Shown piece after piece: positions 34,268 through 46,500 of a DNA stretch of 64,000 nt (within the stretch, counting starts at the first letter, position 1; each line of letters opens with the position of its first letter). Below the pieces are notes generated by a model that worked only from the letters and a program-made list of their open reading frames with translations, was not told where the DNA came from and did not search any database. Source of the stretch: Apodemus sylvaticus (Eukaryota; Chordata; Mammalia; Rodentia; Muridae); NCBI RefSeq assembly GCF_947179515.1, contig NC_067480.1, positions 14,223,588-14,287,587 of the forward strand, in the 5' to 3' direction. Position numbers and translations under genes: made by a program.

Positions 34268-34335
34268 TGTGCGTATGTATGCATGTATTTGTATGTATGT
34301 ATGTATGTATGTATGCATGTATGTATGTATGTTTG
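34268..34335. repeat. (GTAT)n microsatellite, imperfect
   Basis: About 16 GTAT units with GCAT and TTGT interruptions. The 'CMYVCMY' open frame here is an artefact of the repeat. Confidence 0.93.
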
Positions 34336-34672
34336 TATATCTGTATATACTTAGGTGCTTTCAGCATCTGTTGTCCTGGAGAGACCTAGGTACTAACCAT
34401 GGCACTGCCATCCATCTTCCCTTATTGTTTAGGTTCTTCAGCTCTGGCACTGTGCTGTCTGTCCTACTAATTTTACTGATAAATTCTGTGTTCCTTGGTT
34501 TGCAAAAGTCATCAAATAATAGGAGAGCAATCTATTTTTTGCTATATAACAATTTATTAATTTTTCAGAAATGTATCTTGTGTACACTGTGTTTTGATCA
34601 TGCCCACCTCTTACTCTTCCATGGAATTCATGCTAGATACACCTCCACACTCTTCCAATCTCATATCCTCCA

Positions 34673-36232
34673 TTTTTTTATATTTTTATTATGTATATTC
34701 TTTATTTACATTTCAAATATTGTCCCCTTTCCTGTTTTCCCCCTTCCCCAAAAAAACCATAAGCCATCTCCCCAATCAACCCACCTCCACTTCCCTGTTC
34801 TGGTATTCCTCTGCACTATAGCATCAAATCTTTCCAGAACCAAGGGCCTCTCCTCTCTTTGGTGTCTAACAGGACCATCCTCTGCTGACTATGAGTCTGG
34901 AGCCATGGGTAACTCCATGTGTAACTCTTTGGTTGATGGTTTTGTCCCTGGGAGCTCTGGGAGTAAAGGATGACTCATATTGTTGTTCTTCCTGTGGTGC
35001 TGCAAACCCCTTCATCTCCTTGGGTCCTTTTTCTAGCTCCTCCATTGGGGACCCTGTGCTCAGTTCAATGGCTGAGAGTGTCCCCCTCTGTATTTGCCAT
35101 GCAATAGAGGAGTCTCCCAGGTGATAGCTATATCATGCTCTGGTCACCCAGCACTTGTGGGCAACCACAATAGTGCCTGGGTTTTGACTGTATATAGAAT
35201 GTATGCCTGAGTGGGGTAGTCTCTGGATAGTCTTTCCATCAGATTTTGCTCAAACTTTTGTCTTTGTATCTCCTTCTGTGGGTATTTTTCCCCTTTCTAC
35301 AAAGGACCCAAGGATCCATACTTTGTTCTTCCTCCTTCTTGGGGCATCACTTGATATGTAAATTGTGTTGGGTATTCCAAGCTTCTAGGCTAATATCCAT
35401 CTATCAGTGAGTGAATACCATGAGTGTTCTTTTGTAATTGGGTTACTTCACTTAGGATGATATTCTCCAGTTCCATCCATTTCTCTAAGAATTTCATGAA
35501 TTCATTGTTTTTAATGACTGAATAGTACTCCATTGTGTATATATACCACATTTTCTGTATCCATTCCTCCGTTGAGGGACATCTGCGTTCTTTCCAGCTT
35601 CTGGCTATTATAAATAGGGCTGCTATGGACATAGTGGAGCATGTGTCCTTATTACATGCTGGAGAATCCTCTGGGTATATGCCTAGGAGTGGTAATAGCA
35701 GGGTCCTCCTGTAGTATTATGTCTAGTTGTCTGAGGAACGACCAAACTGATTTCCAGAGTGGTTGTACCAGCTTGCAATCCCACCAGCAGTGGAGAAGTG
35801 CTCCTTTTTCTCAACAACCTCTCCAGAATCTGCTGTCTCCTGAGTTTTTTATCATTAACCATTCTGACTGGTATGAGGTGAAATCTCAGGATTGTTTTGA
35901 TTTTCATGTCCCTGATGACTAAGGATGTTGAACATTTCTTTATGCGCTTCTCAGCCATCAGTATTCCTCAGGTGAAAATTCTTTTTTTACCTCTGTACCC
36001 CATTTTTAATAAGGTTATTTGGTTCTCTGGAGTTTAACTTCTTAAGTTCTTTGTATATATTGAATATTATCCCTCTGTCAGATGTAGAGTTGGTAAAGAT
36101 CTTTTCCCAGTTTGTTGGTTGCCTTTTTGTCCTATTGACAGTATCCTTTACTTTATAGAAACTTTGTAATTTTATGAGGTCCCATTTGTCAATTATTGAT
36201 CTTAGGGCACAGGCTATTGGTGTTCTGTGTAG
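34673..36232 (-). mobile_element. Lx-type L1, 3' UTR and ORF2 C-terminus
   Basis: Minus orientation: T-rich start, an Lx 3' UTR to about 35389, the ORF2 stop at 35390-35392, then ORF2 C-terminal sequence up to 'gctattggtgttctg' (the 'RTPIAYAL' codons). ORF2 is open only from 35632 down to 35390 and is otherwise broken by frame changes. The 3' UTR keeps 'tttggttgatggttttgtccctgggagctctggg' antisense. Sequence just left of it (34590-34672) resembles an older minus-strand rodent tail. No target duplication was identified. Confidence 0.88.
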
Positions 36233-36312
36233 GGAACTGAATCTCTTATTAAGATGTAAAGTAAATAAATTAATTAATTAATGAAAAGATTATAAATAAA
36301 TAAATAAATAAA
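36233..36312 (+). mobile_element. Stub of an older L1 3' end with (AAAT)n tail
   Basis: 'aactgaatctcttattaagatgtaaagtaaataaatt' is the end of an older rodent L1 tail in plus orientation, followed by TTAA and AAAT arrays. It abuts the minus-strand Lx element directly. Confidence 0.55.
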
Positions 36313-36416
36313 TTTTTCAATGAACAACCTGTGCAGCCCATAAACTGATGATGGCACTGTTATCTGCTGGAGCATATCAACTTACTATGGGCCTTACCCT
36401 GAAATAATTTTAACTT

Positions 36417-36760
36417 TTGCTGTTCCAGAAACCACCACCTGGGTGTAGGTCCTCATCTATGTGTGTAAGTTCACCAGCCACTTTACCGTCTATACTAGAA
36501 GACTCATGGGCTTGGTCTTATACAGGTCTTGTGCTGGCAACAATAGCTGCTGTGTTCATATGCATGGTGAGCCTACTACATTCAGAAGATACTGAGAGTC
36601 TCAGGTCTTTCCTAACCACTGGCTTTTAGAATTTTACACCCCTCCTTCCAAAATGGTCATTGATCCTTTTAAGAGGTATCATTTAGATGCTACATTTAGA
36701 TGTTGACTGAGCACCCCCTTCATATGTATTCTCACACTTTAACAATTTTAATATCAGAAT
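36417..36760 (-). repeat. Degenerate rodent repeat, old L1-tail type
   Basis: 'cttggtcttatacaggtcttgtgctggcaacaatagctgctgtg', 'cattcagaagatactg', 'cctaaccactggcttttag' and 'aaaatggtcattgatccttt' follow the order of a frequent rodent 3'-UTR-like repeat in reverse. The same family appears near 59.9 kb and 43.0-43.7 kb. Exact family not assigned. Confidence 0.45.
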
Positions 36761-36944
36761 ATATATTTAATATTACAAAATATGGGGGAAACTATTTTGA
36801 AATAACTTCTCCTCAATTCATGCTAGTTCTGGGTTTATAAATGTTTCAGCAACTGCATCTGGAATGAGAACTGAAAGTCAAGAAGTCACCTGACCCAGTG
36901 ACCTAACAACACATATGCTTCTGCAGGCCTTGGGAAACACAATC

Positions 36945-37760
<816 letters not shown>

Positions 37761-37764
37761 TTTT

Positions 37765-37990
37765 ATAACATTTTTAGAATTTTATTTGCATCAATGTTTT
37801 TCCTGGATAAATGTCTGTGCGTTATGTGCTAGGCAGGAACTCATAGAGGTCAGAGGTGGCATTTGATCCCCTGAAACTGAAATACAAATAGCTGTGAACT
37901 GCTGTGTGGGGGAGGTAAATTTTGAACCTACTTCTGCTTGAAGAGTGGTAAGTGTAATTAACTCCTAAACAATCAATCTGCCAGATACCA
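37765..37990 (-). repeat. B3/B2-family SINE
   Basis: Reverse orientation: 'ttttatttgcatcaatgtttttcctg', 'gtctgtgcgttatgtgc', 'aggaactcatagaggtcagaggtggcatttgatcccctgaaactg', 'agctgtgaactgctgtgtggg' and 'ttgaacc...cttctgcttgaagagtg' are the B3 landmarks in order. Diverged, so it is an old copy. Confidence 0.75.
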
Positions 37991-37994
37991 GTGC

Positions 37995-38745
37995 ACTTTG
38001 AAAACTTTATATATCCATATAATATACAGCAAATTTGTGTTTTAAAGGAAAATTTCTAATTTCCACATAAGTGAGTCGAACATCTCACTGTTCTCAGTAC
38101 CTCAGAAAAAGATGTCTAATAGTACAGCAGCATATATTTCTCTTCTTCTGAGGGCATATGTCTGAATTGGGCACCCATTATGCAATCTCCCTAAGTGTGC
38201 TTTCATGGGCTATTCATCTGTTCAGAGCCAGCTCAGATTTACAAATTCATCCTCTTCAACTCTGAAGACTAGTGAGTGACACAGGTTGTGATATGTTGTG
38301 ACTTCTGTCGCTACTATGAAGCCTTGGCATCACCCTTACCTGAATTACAATCTCATTAGTCAATTCAAGATATAAAGACACAGATATAGAAATATTGTTT
38401 TGATCTGGCTCAATTATTCATACCCTTTCATTTGCCAAGTTGGCAGACTTCACTCCTCTCACTGTTGCCAGTTCACTTCCTTTGGCTGGGTATCTGCTTC
38501 TCCTGTCCAGACTTAGCAGATAGAGTATCCACAACTATGATTTAGTGACTATTGAACTTCAGACTCTCTTTATTTATTCACTAACTGGAAGTTACGGAGA
38601 AATGGTGGCCTCAGAATCCAATGCCATGGTTGAACGTGGATCGTGAAGAGTAACAAATATAGGAACATGGACATTGTAATCATTCCAAATCTGCGGTGAC
38701 TGGCTAGCGAGGAACCCGAAACTGCAATAATAAAACCACCATAGA
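37995..38745. other. Nothing recognised
   Basis: No element or coding signature up to the start of the Lx tail. The last 150 bases (38600-38745) contain several CpGs and may be diverged L1 3' UTR. Confidence 0.4.
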
Positions 38746-38749
38746 TTTC

Positions 38750-39498
38750 TTTAAATTTCCAACACGGCAGATGATAGTAGAGACCAGATCCAGAAGTTAG
38801 GTATGGCCCCCAGTTGAGGAATTGGGACACCTACCCATCTCAAAAATATTAACCCAGAATTGCTCCTGTCTAATGGAAATGCAGGGACAAAATTGTGGAG
38901 GAGATACTGAAAGAAAAGCCATCCAGAGACTGCCCCACCTAGGAATCCATCTCATCTGCAGATATCAAACCCAGACACTATTTTTGATGCCAAAAAGGGC
39001 TTGGAGACAGGAGCCTGGTATAGCTGTTCCCTGAGAGGCTCTGCTAGAACCTACACAATACAGATGTGGATGCTCACAGCCAACGATCAGACTGGGACCC
39101 CATTGGAAGAGTTAAGGGAAGTACTAAAGGAGATGAAGAGGTTTGCAACATCCTGGAAAGGAAAACATCATCAACCAACCAGACCTCCCTCCCCTGAGAG
39201 CTCCCAGGGACTAAACCACAAACCAAAGAGTACCATGGAAGGACCCAAGGCTCCAGCTGAATACATAATAGAGGATGGTCTTATCTACCATCAACAGGAG
39301 GGGAAGTCCTTGATCCTCTGAAGACTCGATAACCCAGTGTAGGGGAATGATAGGGTGGTGAGGCAGGAGTGAGTGGGTGGGCTGGGAATCACTTGATATA
39401 AGCACAGGGAAGAGGAATGGGATAGGGGGTTTCTGGAGGGAAACTTGGAAGTGGGATAGCATTTGAAATGTAAATAAATAAAATAACCAATAAAAAAT
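38750..39498 (+). mobile_element. Lx-type L1 3' UTR
   Basis: From 'ggtatggcccccagttgagg' through 'cagaattgctcctgtctaatgg', 'ctgccccacctaggaatcca', 'gagaggctctgctag', 'ggactaaaccacaaaccaaagagtac' and 'gaagactcgataacccagtgtagggg' to 'catttgaaatgtaaataaataaaataaccaataaaaa'. Nearly complete and moderately diverged. Confidence 0.9.
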
Positions 39499-39502
39499 CA
39501 TT

Positions 39503-39860
39503 TCTGGATAGAACTGAGTGACGTATCCCAATCATAAAAGAACACTCATGGTATGCACTCACTGATAAGTGGATATTAATTAGCCCAGAAGCTTGGAATA
39601 CCCAAGACACAATTCACATATCAAATGATGCCCAAAAAAAAGGAAGGAGAAGCCCCTGGTCCTAGAAAGGCTCAGTATAGCAGTGTAGGGCAATACCAAG
39701 ACAGGGAAGCAGGAAGGGGTTGACTGGGGAACACGGGGAGAGAAGAGAGCTTATGAGACTTTTGGGGAGGAGGGATCCAGGAAAGGGGAAATCATTTGAA
39801 ATATAAATAAAGAATACATCGAGTAAAAACATCTAAAAATCAAAAAAAAAAAAAAAAGAA
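39503..39860 (+). mobile_element. Second L1 3' end, 5'-truncated, in tandem
   Basis: Starts inside the last codons of ORF2 ('gatagaactgagtgacgtatcccaatcataaaag'). It then carries the rat-type 3' UTR ('gcccctggtcctagaaaggctcagtatagcagtg', 'cttatgagacttttgggga') and a poly-A of 16 at about 39843-39858. It inserted just behind the poly-A of the preceding Lx copy. Possible duplication 'atcatttc/atcatctc' is imperfect. Confidence 0.88.
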
Positions 39861-39909
39861 AATATATCATCTCAATAAGTAAGTACAAATATAAGCCTTT
39901 GAAACAGAG

Positions 39910-40135
39910 TCTGGCACAGACTGCAGACATGACTCAGAAGTTGGGAACATGTACTACTAGTCCTAGGTTTGACTAGAAAGCACTCATATCATGTGGTTCC
40001 CAAATGCCTGTGACTTCTGCTCCTGGAGATCTATTGCTTCTGGTCTTACTGTGCAGCTGCACTCACGTGCAAATGCTATCCACCCACACCATTAAAAGTT
40101 AAGATCAAATCATAAAAAAATAAAAGAAAAAGAAA
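39910..40135 (+). repeat. B3-type SINE with A-rich tail
   Basis: 'catgactcagaagttgggaacatgtactac', 'tcatgtggttcccaaatgcctgtgacttctgctcctggagatct', 'gcttctggtctta' and 'actcacgtgc' follow the B3 order. It ends in 'aaaataaaagaaaaagaaaag'. The A-box region is diverged. Confidence 0.65.
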
Positions 40136-40139
40136 AGAA

Positions 40140-43000
40140 AAGTATTTAGGATTGAATTGAAAGGTTCTTCCTTTAAATTCAGATGGATAATTAGGAATCT
40201 CCCTAATTCCATGTAAGTCTGACACATTCAGACCCATATTAGAAACTCACATCTGTATGATGCACTCAGAGGCTTAGGATAGACCCGCATCCATGGAAGC
40301 ACAAGCCACAAACTTGCTATACTGTGCAGAAGCCAGTAGCTGGGCACTTGATCCTTTGCTCAAGAGAAGATAAACAGTCCATGTGGAGCATGCGTGTTTC
40401 ACAGTGAAACACCATCATGATTACCGGTAGCTTGCTATGCCTACCCCTCTGATGCTCTTCAGGCTGGCGCTCACCCCGCCACACTCCTCCGTGTCCTGTA
40501 GAGCTGGCACTATCACTTTGGGAGGAATGGCCTCCGTCTTTCCTTATCTCTTCATTTCACATTAGTTGATGACATGTCCTCTCTTCTGATAAAATCACAG
40601 TCAGTTTTAAAAAGACTAACAACTAACTGAAACTACAGAAGGGTTTTGAATTTCAAAAGTTTATTTAAAAAAAATAAAATCAACTCCCACAATTAAAAAA
40701 AAAAAACCATCAATCTACCAAACAAACGAATGGTTCAAACAACAATGTAACCATCTTATTCTGATACTTTATATTAAATATATTATGTTAAATAAACAGA
40801 CAAATCTGAGAGGAGTTCATCTATACTGTTTTCAGTATGTACTCAGTGGCAGCTATTTCATAGTTTCAATGAGACTTTATGAAAAGTTGTAAAAGTTTCC
40901 AATTTTTTTTAGTCTTAAAACATGAGAATATCATTTGAAGCCAATTTTATGGTAAATTACTAAGATACATAGAAAACCTATGTCTTTGAGGATCATGGGT
41001 AGAGTGCATGTCGTGTATTACAACTCTCATGCTGTGCTTCGCCTCTGATTGGCAGCCCAAAGGCATCATTTTGAGTGGAGCCACATTGTTTAGGAATAGT
41101 GACTCATGCTGTGTCACTGCAAAGCAATCAGTAACACACTGATCGATTGGACAGGCAAGAAGCAAAAAGAAAAGAGGAATGGCCATACTATTATTTCTGA
41201 TATTAAAGACATTAAAATGGAAGATATTGAGAGTGGCCTCAGTGGAAACAAGATTATCATTTTACAAAACGCTTTATACTTGTGTACTTGACCTTATAAA
41301 ATTTAGTAAAATGCTTCTTTTCAAAGTTTATATTTGAAAATATGTTTATAAGTATAGAGATGTACAACCATAATCTAATTAAAGGTGCTTAATTTGATTG
41401 ACTGAATAAAAATTGTGTAAAAATATTTTCATCTTTGTATTAAAAATACCTTTAATAACACTAAATGAGTTTCCACATATATTAGCTTATATCTGTAGCA
41501 CAAAACATCTACTTGTTTTGTTTTATTATTTCTCATACTCGGGGCGTTTCTTATCTTTACAATATACCTGAGGAATTGCATCAGAAATTACACCCAGATG
41601 AACATAAACTAGGGCAAATTTATAGAAATTAACTATTTGATTATAAAATAATCCGAAGATTTTTGGTAATGGGTTTTGTAGCACATTCTGACCTCCAATT
41701 TAACACCATTCTGACACTGCCTCCTAGGTGCACAGGTTACATACATGTGATACAGCACCTGCTTCAGGTACGTTTATAAAAACTCGGCTCACACAACGGG
41801 AACATCCAATTTAAACAGAGTATAAATGGAGACAAGTCTGCAAACCAAATACTCAGCTTCAACTTCTGACTCTAGCTTTTATAAATATGTCTCTGAATCA
41901 GTGCATTTCAAAATAACGCTACCATAGTTTTTCCTTTTTAAATTATAAGATTATATATATCTACATACACTAAGTAACTTCTTAACAGAAAATACTTCAT
42001 TTTTAAAACCTATTTGCTAAACAGTATAATCTGCATTTCATAAATCTTATATCTATATTAAAACTTGACTGCCAAGGCTTTATGATTTAATTATATCTCT
42101 GTTTCTGAGTTTAACTTTCTTCACCAAAACCACAAAACAAAGAAATGAACAGATAAAAACACAAGAGAATTATCGGTTGATATTTAAAAGCATGAGTAGA
42201 CTTTTGTCTATGGCCTGTCCATCTAGAGTAGATTCATCTTTCTTTCTGCTTATTATCTATCTACTTAATCTACCATCTATATAACCTACCATACATAATG
42301 TACAATCTCTAGGTCTTCTTTGCTATATCATCTGTAGATTTTCTATTATCCATCTCCCTACATTTAATTATTGTGGTGACATTTAGCTTTCCTTTATCAA
42401 ATCTCCCTTCTAAACAAAATACCTTTTAAATACGATATAAAATCTTTGTAGTGTATAATATTTTTAATATGTTTGATACATCCTATGACTGCAAAATTTT
42501 TCCATGGGGGATGGTCATTGTTTTCATTTATTATATAACAAATGTGCAAAAATTGATAACCACTATCTGGCATTTTCTGGAAATGAAAATGCCTAGAGTC
42601 TCTAAACCTTCTCATCTTGCTCTATTCTTCAGGTCATGAAAATAGTAGCAAACCATTCCTCCTTTGCAGTGCAGAATGAGGTGTATATAATACATGGCAG
42701 GGCCAATTGTGAACTTTAGACATAGTACACAACCAAGGAGTGGAATGCAAGAATATTGGAGAGTGTCTATCCTTCCTTAGCAGGGGAATCCTTTATAAGT
42801 AGAAGAGTGCTGGAAGGTAATAAACCTGTGAATGTCAGTAAGCAATTGGAGGTGGTGAATCTCAATAGAATGTTAGGTGCTCCTATCCCTTAACAAAGGT
42901 GTGTTTTATAAATGGAAGAATCCAAAGACTAGCACAATTAACTAAACCATTCACACAACCATCCCAACAGAAGGTGTTTGTTGTTTGATTTATTTTATTT
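40140..43000. other. Mostly unrecognised
   Basis: No L1 or LTR landmarks. 40400-40540 is GC-richer with several CpGs; 40990-41110 has a 'ctgattggc' CCAAT-type box. No reading frame of interest. Confidence 0.45.
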
Positions 43001-43004
43001 TAGT

Positions 43005-43700
43005 TTTCCCTTTAATTAAACATAAATTCTTTTCTCATTCTATAATCTCACAGTATACTCTGAATACAGTTTCCTTCCCTGTACTACCCCAGGTGATCCC
43101 TACCTCCTCTGCTACCTGACTCCACTCTCTGTCTCTCATTGGAAAAAAAATAGGCTTCTAAAAGATAACAAGATGTAACAAAACAAAATAGAGGATAAAA
43201 GGAAAATCATTATATTTAAGCTGGACAAGCCAAGCCAAAAAATATATAACAGAGCCTCAAGAGCAGACACATGTTTTGTTGACTCATTCATTCACAAATT
43301 CAGGGATCCCATAAAGTACTGAGCTGAAGCTATAGTGTACATGCTAGGCCTGGTACAAATCATTGTAATCCTTGTGACTGGTGCTTAGGTCTCTGTGAAT
43401 GCATTGACTGCATTTGCTCAGCTTATTGAGAGTACCATGTTCACCTGGTGTTCCGTGTTCCCCCACCTCTTCCTAAGGGAAAGGAATTTGGTGGGGGCAT
43501 TCCACTTAGAGCTGTGTGGAGCAAATTCTCGCTTTCTGCATACGTCTGCGTGTGGGCCTCTGTATTTGTTCCTATCTGCTGCAGGAGGAAGAGTCTCTGT
43601 GGGTGGCTGAATAAGGCAATGATCTTTGAGTACAGCAGAATAACACTCAGAGTTATTTTATTATTACTTGTCATTGCTCTAGGTTCCCATACGGCCCCTG
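43005..43700 (-). repeat. Old rodent L1-tail-type repeat
   Basis: Reverse orientation with 'ttaattaaacataaattcttttctc', 'catgctaggcctggtacaaatc', 'ggtgcttaggtctctgtgaatg', 'gtgggggcattccacttagagctg', 'ggcctctgtatttgttcctatctgctgcaggagg' and 'ggctgaataaggcaatgatctttgagtacagcagaat'. The order of these blocks is that of a large rodent repeat. Subfamily not assigned. Confidence 0.5.
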
Positions 43701-43704
43701 AAAC

Positions 43705-44815
43705 AACCTCAGATTCTAGTTGTCTTTCCCCTCACTCAGCATCCTCTCCCCTCACACTTCACACTTGATCCTCCTGTTCTCAACCCACTCTGGATGCCAT
43801 TCCAGTCTGAAAATCTGTTCTATCTCCCCATCTTGGAAGTTCTGTGTGTCCCACTTCCTTATGCTTATCTTCTCTAGGAGAGTCACTTCCTCAAGCCTAT
43901 CTTCTCTAGGAATATGATTGTAGCTTGGTTATATATTTAATAGTGAATTACCAGGCATAATTGACTACATACAATATTTATATAGCAGGAGTTTGAAGCA
44001 GCAAATGGCTTTACATTTTCATCTTTGTAAATTCTGGAGTCTGTGCTAAAGGTTCTTCTCTTGGCCAGAGAACTGTGAGTTTATTATGTCACTGAAGCCT
44101 GAATCAAGGCCTGCAGATCTCTCTACATCTCAAGGCCCCTTCATAGTATTTTATTCATATTATTTCCAGTTTCAAACATTAATCAACATACATACATCAC
44201 ACACCTCAAAGTACACAATACTGGGCTCTAGAAATAAATAAAGCAAAACATGTTTGGTGACTCTTTTATTTCCCTGCTACATCAAAAGCTGCTGTCTTCC
44301 GGAGAGCTCCTAATTGAGTTTCATAGAGGCAGTCTCTATCTTGACTCATCCTTAAAGTTTCTTAATTTAAGAATTTTCTCAAACATACACTCACACTATC
44401 TTTATCAAAAATAGCATTAGCCTCTCCTATAATTGGGCAATGTCTGGCTTTATGTCTGAAGAATTGTTATATCTCACTCTGTCTTTACAGATTAATTTTA
44501 ATGTTGCCACTGTCTTATGTGTACAAAAGCTAAAATCCACATGACAGATGAGGAAAAGATGCATACTCCTCAAAGAGAAAAAAAAAAAAGATAGTTGCAA
44601 AGTCCAATTGAGCAACCCTACAACCACTCACAAAAATTTCTTTTATGGGTTGCAGGGAACTCAGATGTTGAGAGAATTTACTGGCTGCACTTTCAGAGGA
44701 TTGGAGTTTTGTTACCAACATTCATATATGTTCTCCATAATTGTCAATAATTTCACCTCCAGGACAACAAAGTCTTTCTCTATGGCTGTCAGAATGCACG
44801 TACCCTTCCCCCACA
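43705..44815. other. Nothing recognised
   Basis: A short direct repeat of 'cttctctagga' (43869-43879 and 43902-43912, 33 bases apart). Otherwise no element or coding signature. Confidence 0.4.

Positions 44816-44816
<1 letters not shown>

Positions 44817-44850
<34 letters not shown>
44817..44850. repeat. (CA)n microsatellite
   Basis: About 17 perfect CA units. Confidence 0.95.
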
Positions 44851-44853
<3 letters not shown>

Positions 44854-45600
44854 ATCGAACTCACCACTAAACCTTACAATGCAGAAACAACATAATCACT
44901 TTTTTGTGGTAATACAGAATAGAAATAAAGCAACAGAAAGGAACCAACTCCTGTTGAATCCAGTATCATTTAGAATGTTCAATGAGATGTGATCCAGGCT
45001 AAAACCCACCACTGTTTTTCCTAAATATGGCCAATGCTGAAGTTCTCTGGGGAGTACATTTGGGTTTCTATTTCATTTTGTGGCTTTCCTTCTTGATTAG
45101 CCTTAGATTTTTTCAGATTTTTTTCTGTCAAAGTATATTTTTATATACTCCCTGCCATAAGGGATAAAAGATAAATATTAGCACTCTCCAAGATACTCTA
45201 AAAATTAATGACTATTGTCTTTTCCAAGAAGGCATTCTTAAATCCACTCTTTGGTCCTCTGGGAGGAGATGAGCTACTCCTCAATGTCATTTATGTATAC
45301 CATTACTTCTCACTGTATCTCACAGACTGTACGCACTACAACTACCCCTTCCCTATTGTAACATGAAAAATGCCAATGACCAACTTAGTTAAACAACATT
45401 AAAAGGTTCTTTGTAATAGCCCATGACTTTCTTAGGAGTGGGGTTTGATCACCTTTATTGAAGATAGTTTGCATCTGAATTAATTATTCTTCCTTGGCTG
45501 TAGAAAAGAAAATACAAGATAAGGTGGCAAAAACAGAAATCTGAGAGCTCACATCCTTATCTTCAAGCACAAAGTAAGAAAAAATTCAGTAGTTAAGGAT
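44851..45600. other. Nothing recognised
   Basis: No element landmarks or reading frame. Confidence 0.4.
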
Positions 45601-45614
45601 TCTAATCTCAAAGC

Positions 45615-46300
45615 TGCTCTCCGTGACTTATTTATTCTACCATAACCTTCCAAAACACTGCCAAATGACAAGAACTGTTCAAATGCCTGAGGCTATGGTA
45701 CAGATTTCTCTTTAATATCACAACATTCCACTCCCTGATCCCCTTAGTCTCCTAAACATATCATGATTCAAAATTCATGCAATCCAACATCAAACATAGC
45801 CACTGGCTTTCCTAGTTTCAACCTTGTTTAAAGGCCTTATTCTCTATCTCTATCAGCCATGAGTAATGGCTACAACATTAAGTTTAGTCATTCCCTGTTT
45901 CTATTCAAACAGTACATTGTGAACTTCTTTCCACCCCATTTGCTCTTTTTCATTGTAGATTTGCATAGCTGTCATTCATAGTCATAATAATCAATTCATT
46001 GATTCCATCTTATGCTTCTTTGAAATAGCCTCTGCTACAGAAATTAATTCATTACTTTTTAATTTAGCTTCAGACAATTTCTTAAGATGAGGAAAAAGGG
46101 CATGCAGCCAGACACTTTGCCAAAATATCATAAAAATGGCAATTAGCCAAATTGCTACTATAATTCCCTTTGGAAACTTACTGAGCTGGGCCTATACAAT
46201 TCCCATTGCTCTCAGTATATTGCCTTCTAAGCTCTTACTACTAGGGCCCTTTCAACTCTGTTTACAATATTCCAACCAGTTTAAGTGCTTTGTAATAGAC
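45615..46300 (-). mobile_element. MaLR (MT/ORR1-type) remnant: LTR edge plus internal sequence
   Basis: Antisense landmarks of rodent MaLR: 'cataaccttccaaaacactgcc', 'gttcaaatgcctgaggctatgg', 'acaacattccactccctgatcccc', 'atatcatgattcaaaattcatgcaatccaac'. The first 100 bases are the U3 edge of an LTR; the rest is the adjoining internal region. With the LTR at 47.66-47.99 kb on the same strand, this could be one split MaLR provirus. Confidence 0.6.
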
Positions 46301-46309
46301 CAAAACAAT

Positions 46310-46316
46310 AACACCA

Positions 46317-46354
<38 letters not shown>

Positions 46355-46393
46355 CATGCACACACACATACACACACACACATGCATGCACAC

Positions 46394-46435
<42 letters not shown>
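46310..46435. repeat. (CA)n microsatellite with CATGCATG islands
   Basis: Long CA array with two 'catgcatgcaca' interruptions (about 46352 and 46382) and 'cataca' variants. Prone to Z-DNA and slippage. The open frames of 'HTHTHT' are artefacts. Confidence 0.96.
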
Positions 46436-46500
46436 ATGATCTTCACAGCATTGATCCACTTTTTGATACAAATTTCTGTATTAGATACTATTGTGACATT

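Noticed and set aside
34149..34973. 274-residue open frame
   Set aside because: It runs through a GTAT microsatellite and the antisense of an Lx L1 3' UTR. The composition is that of the repeat, and there is no domain.
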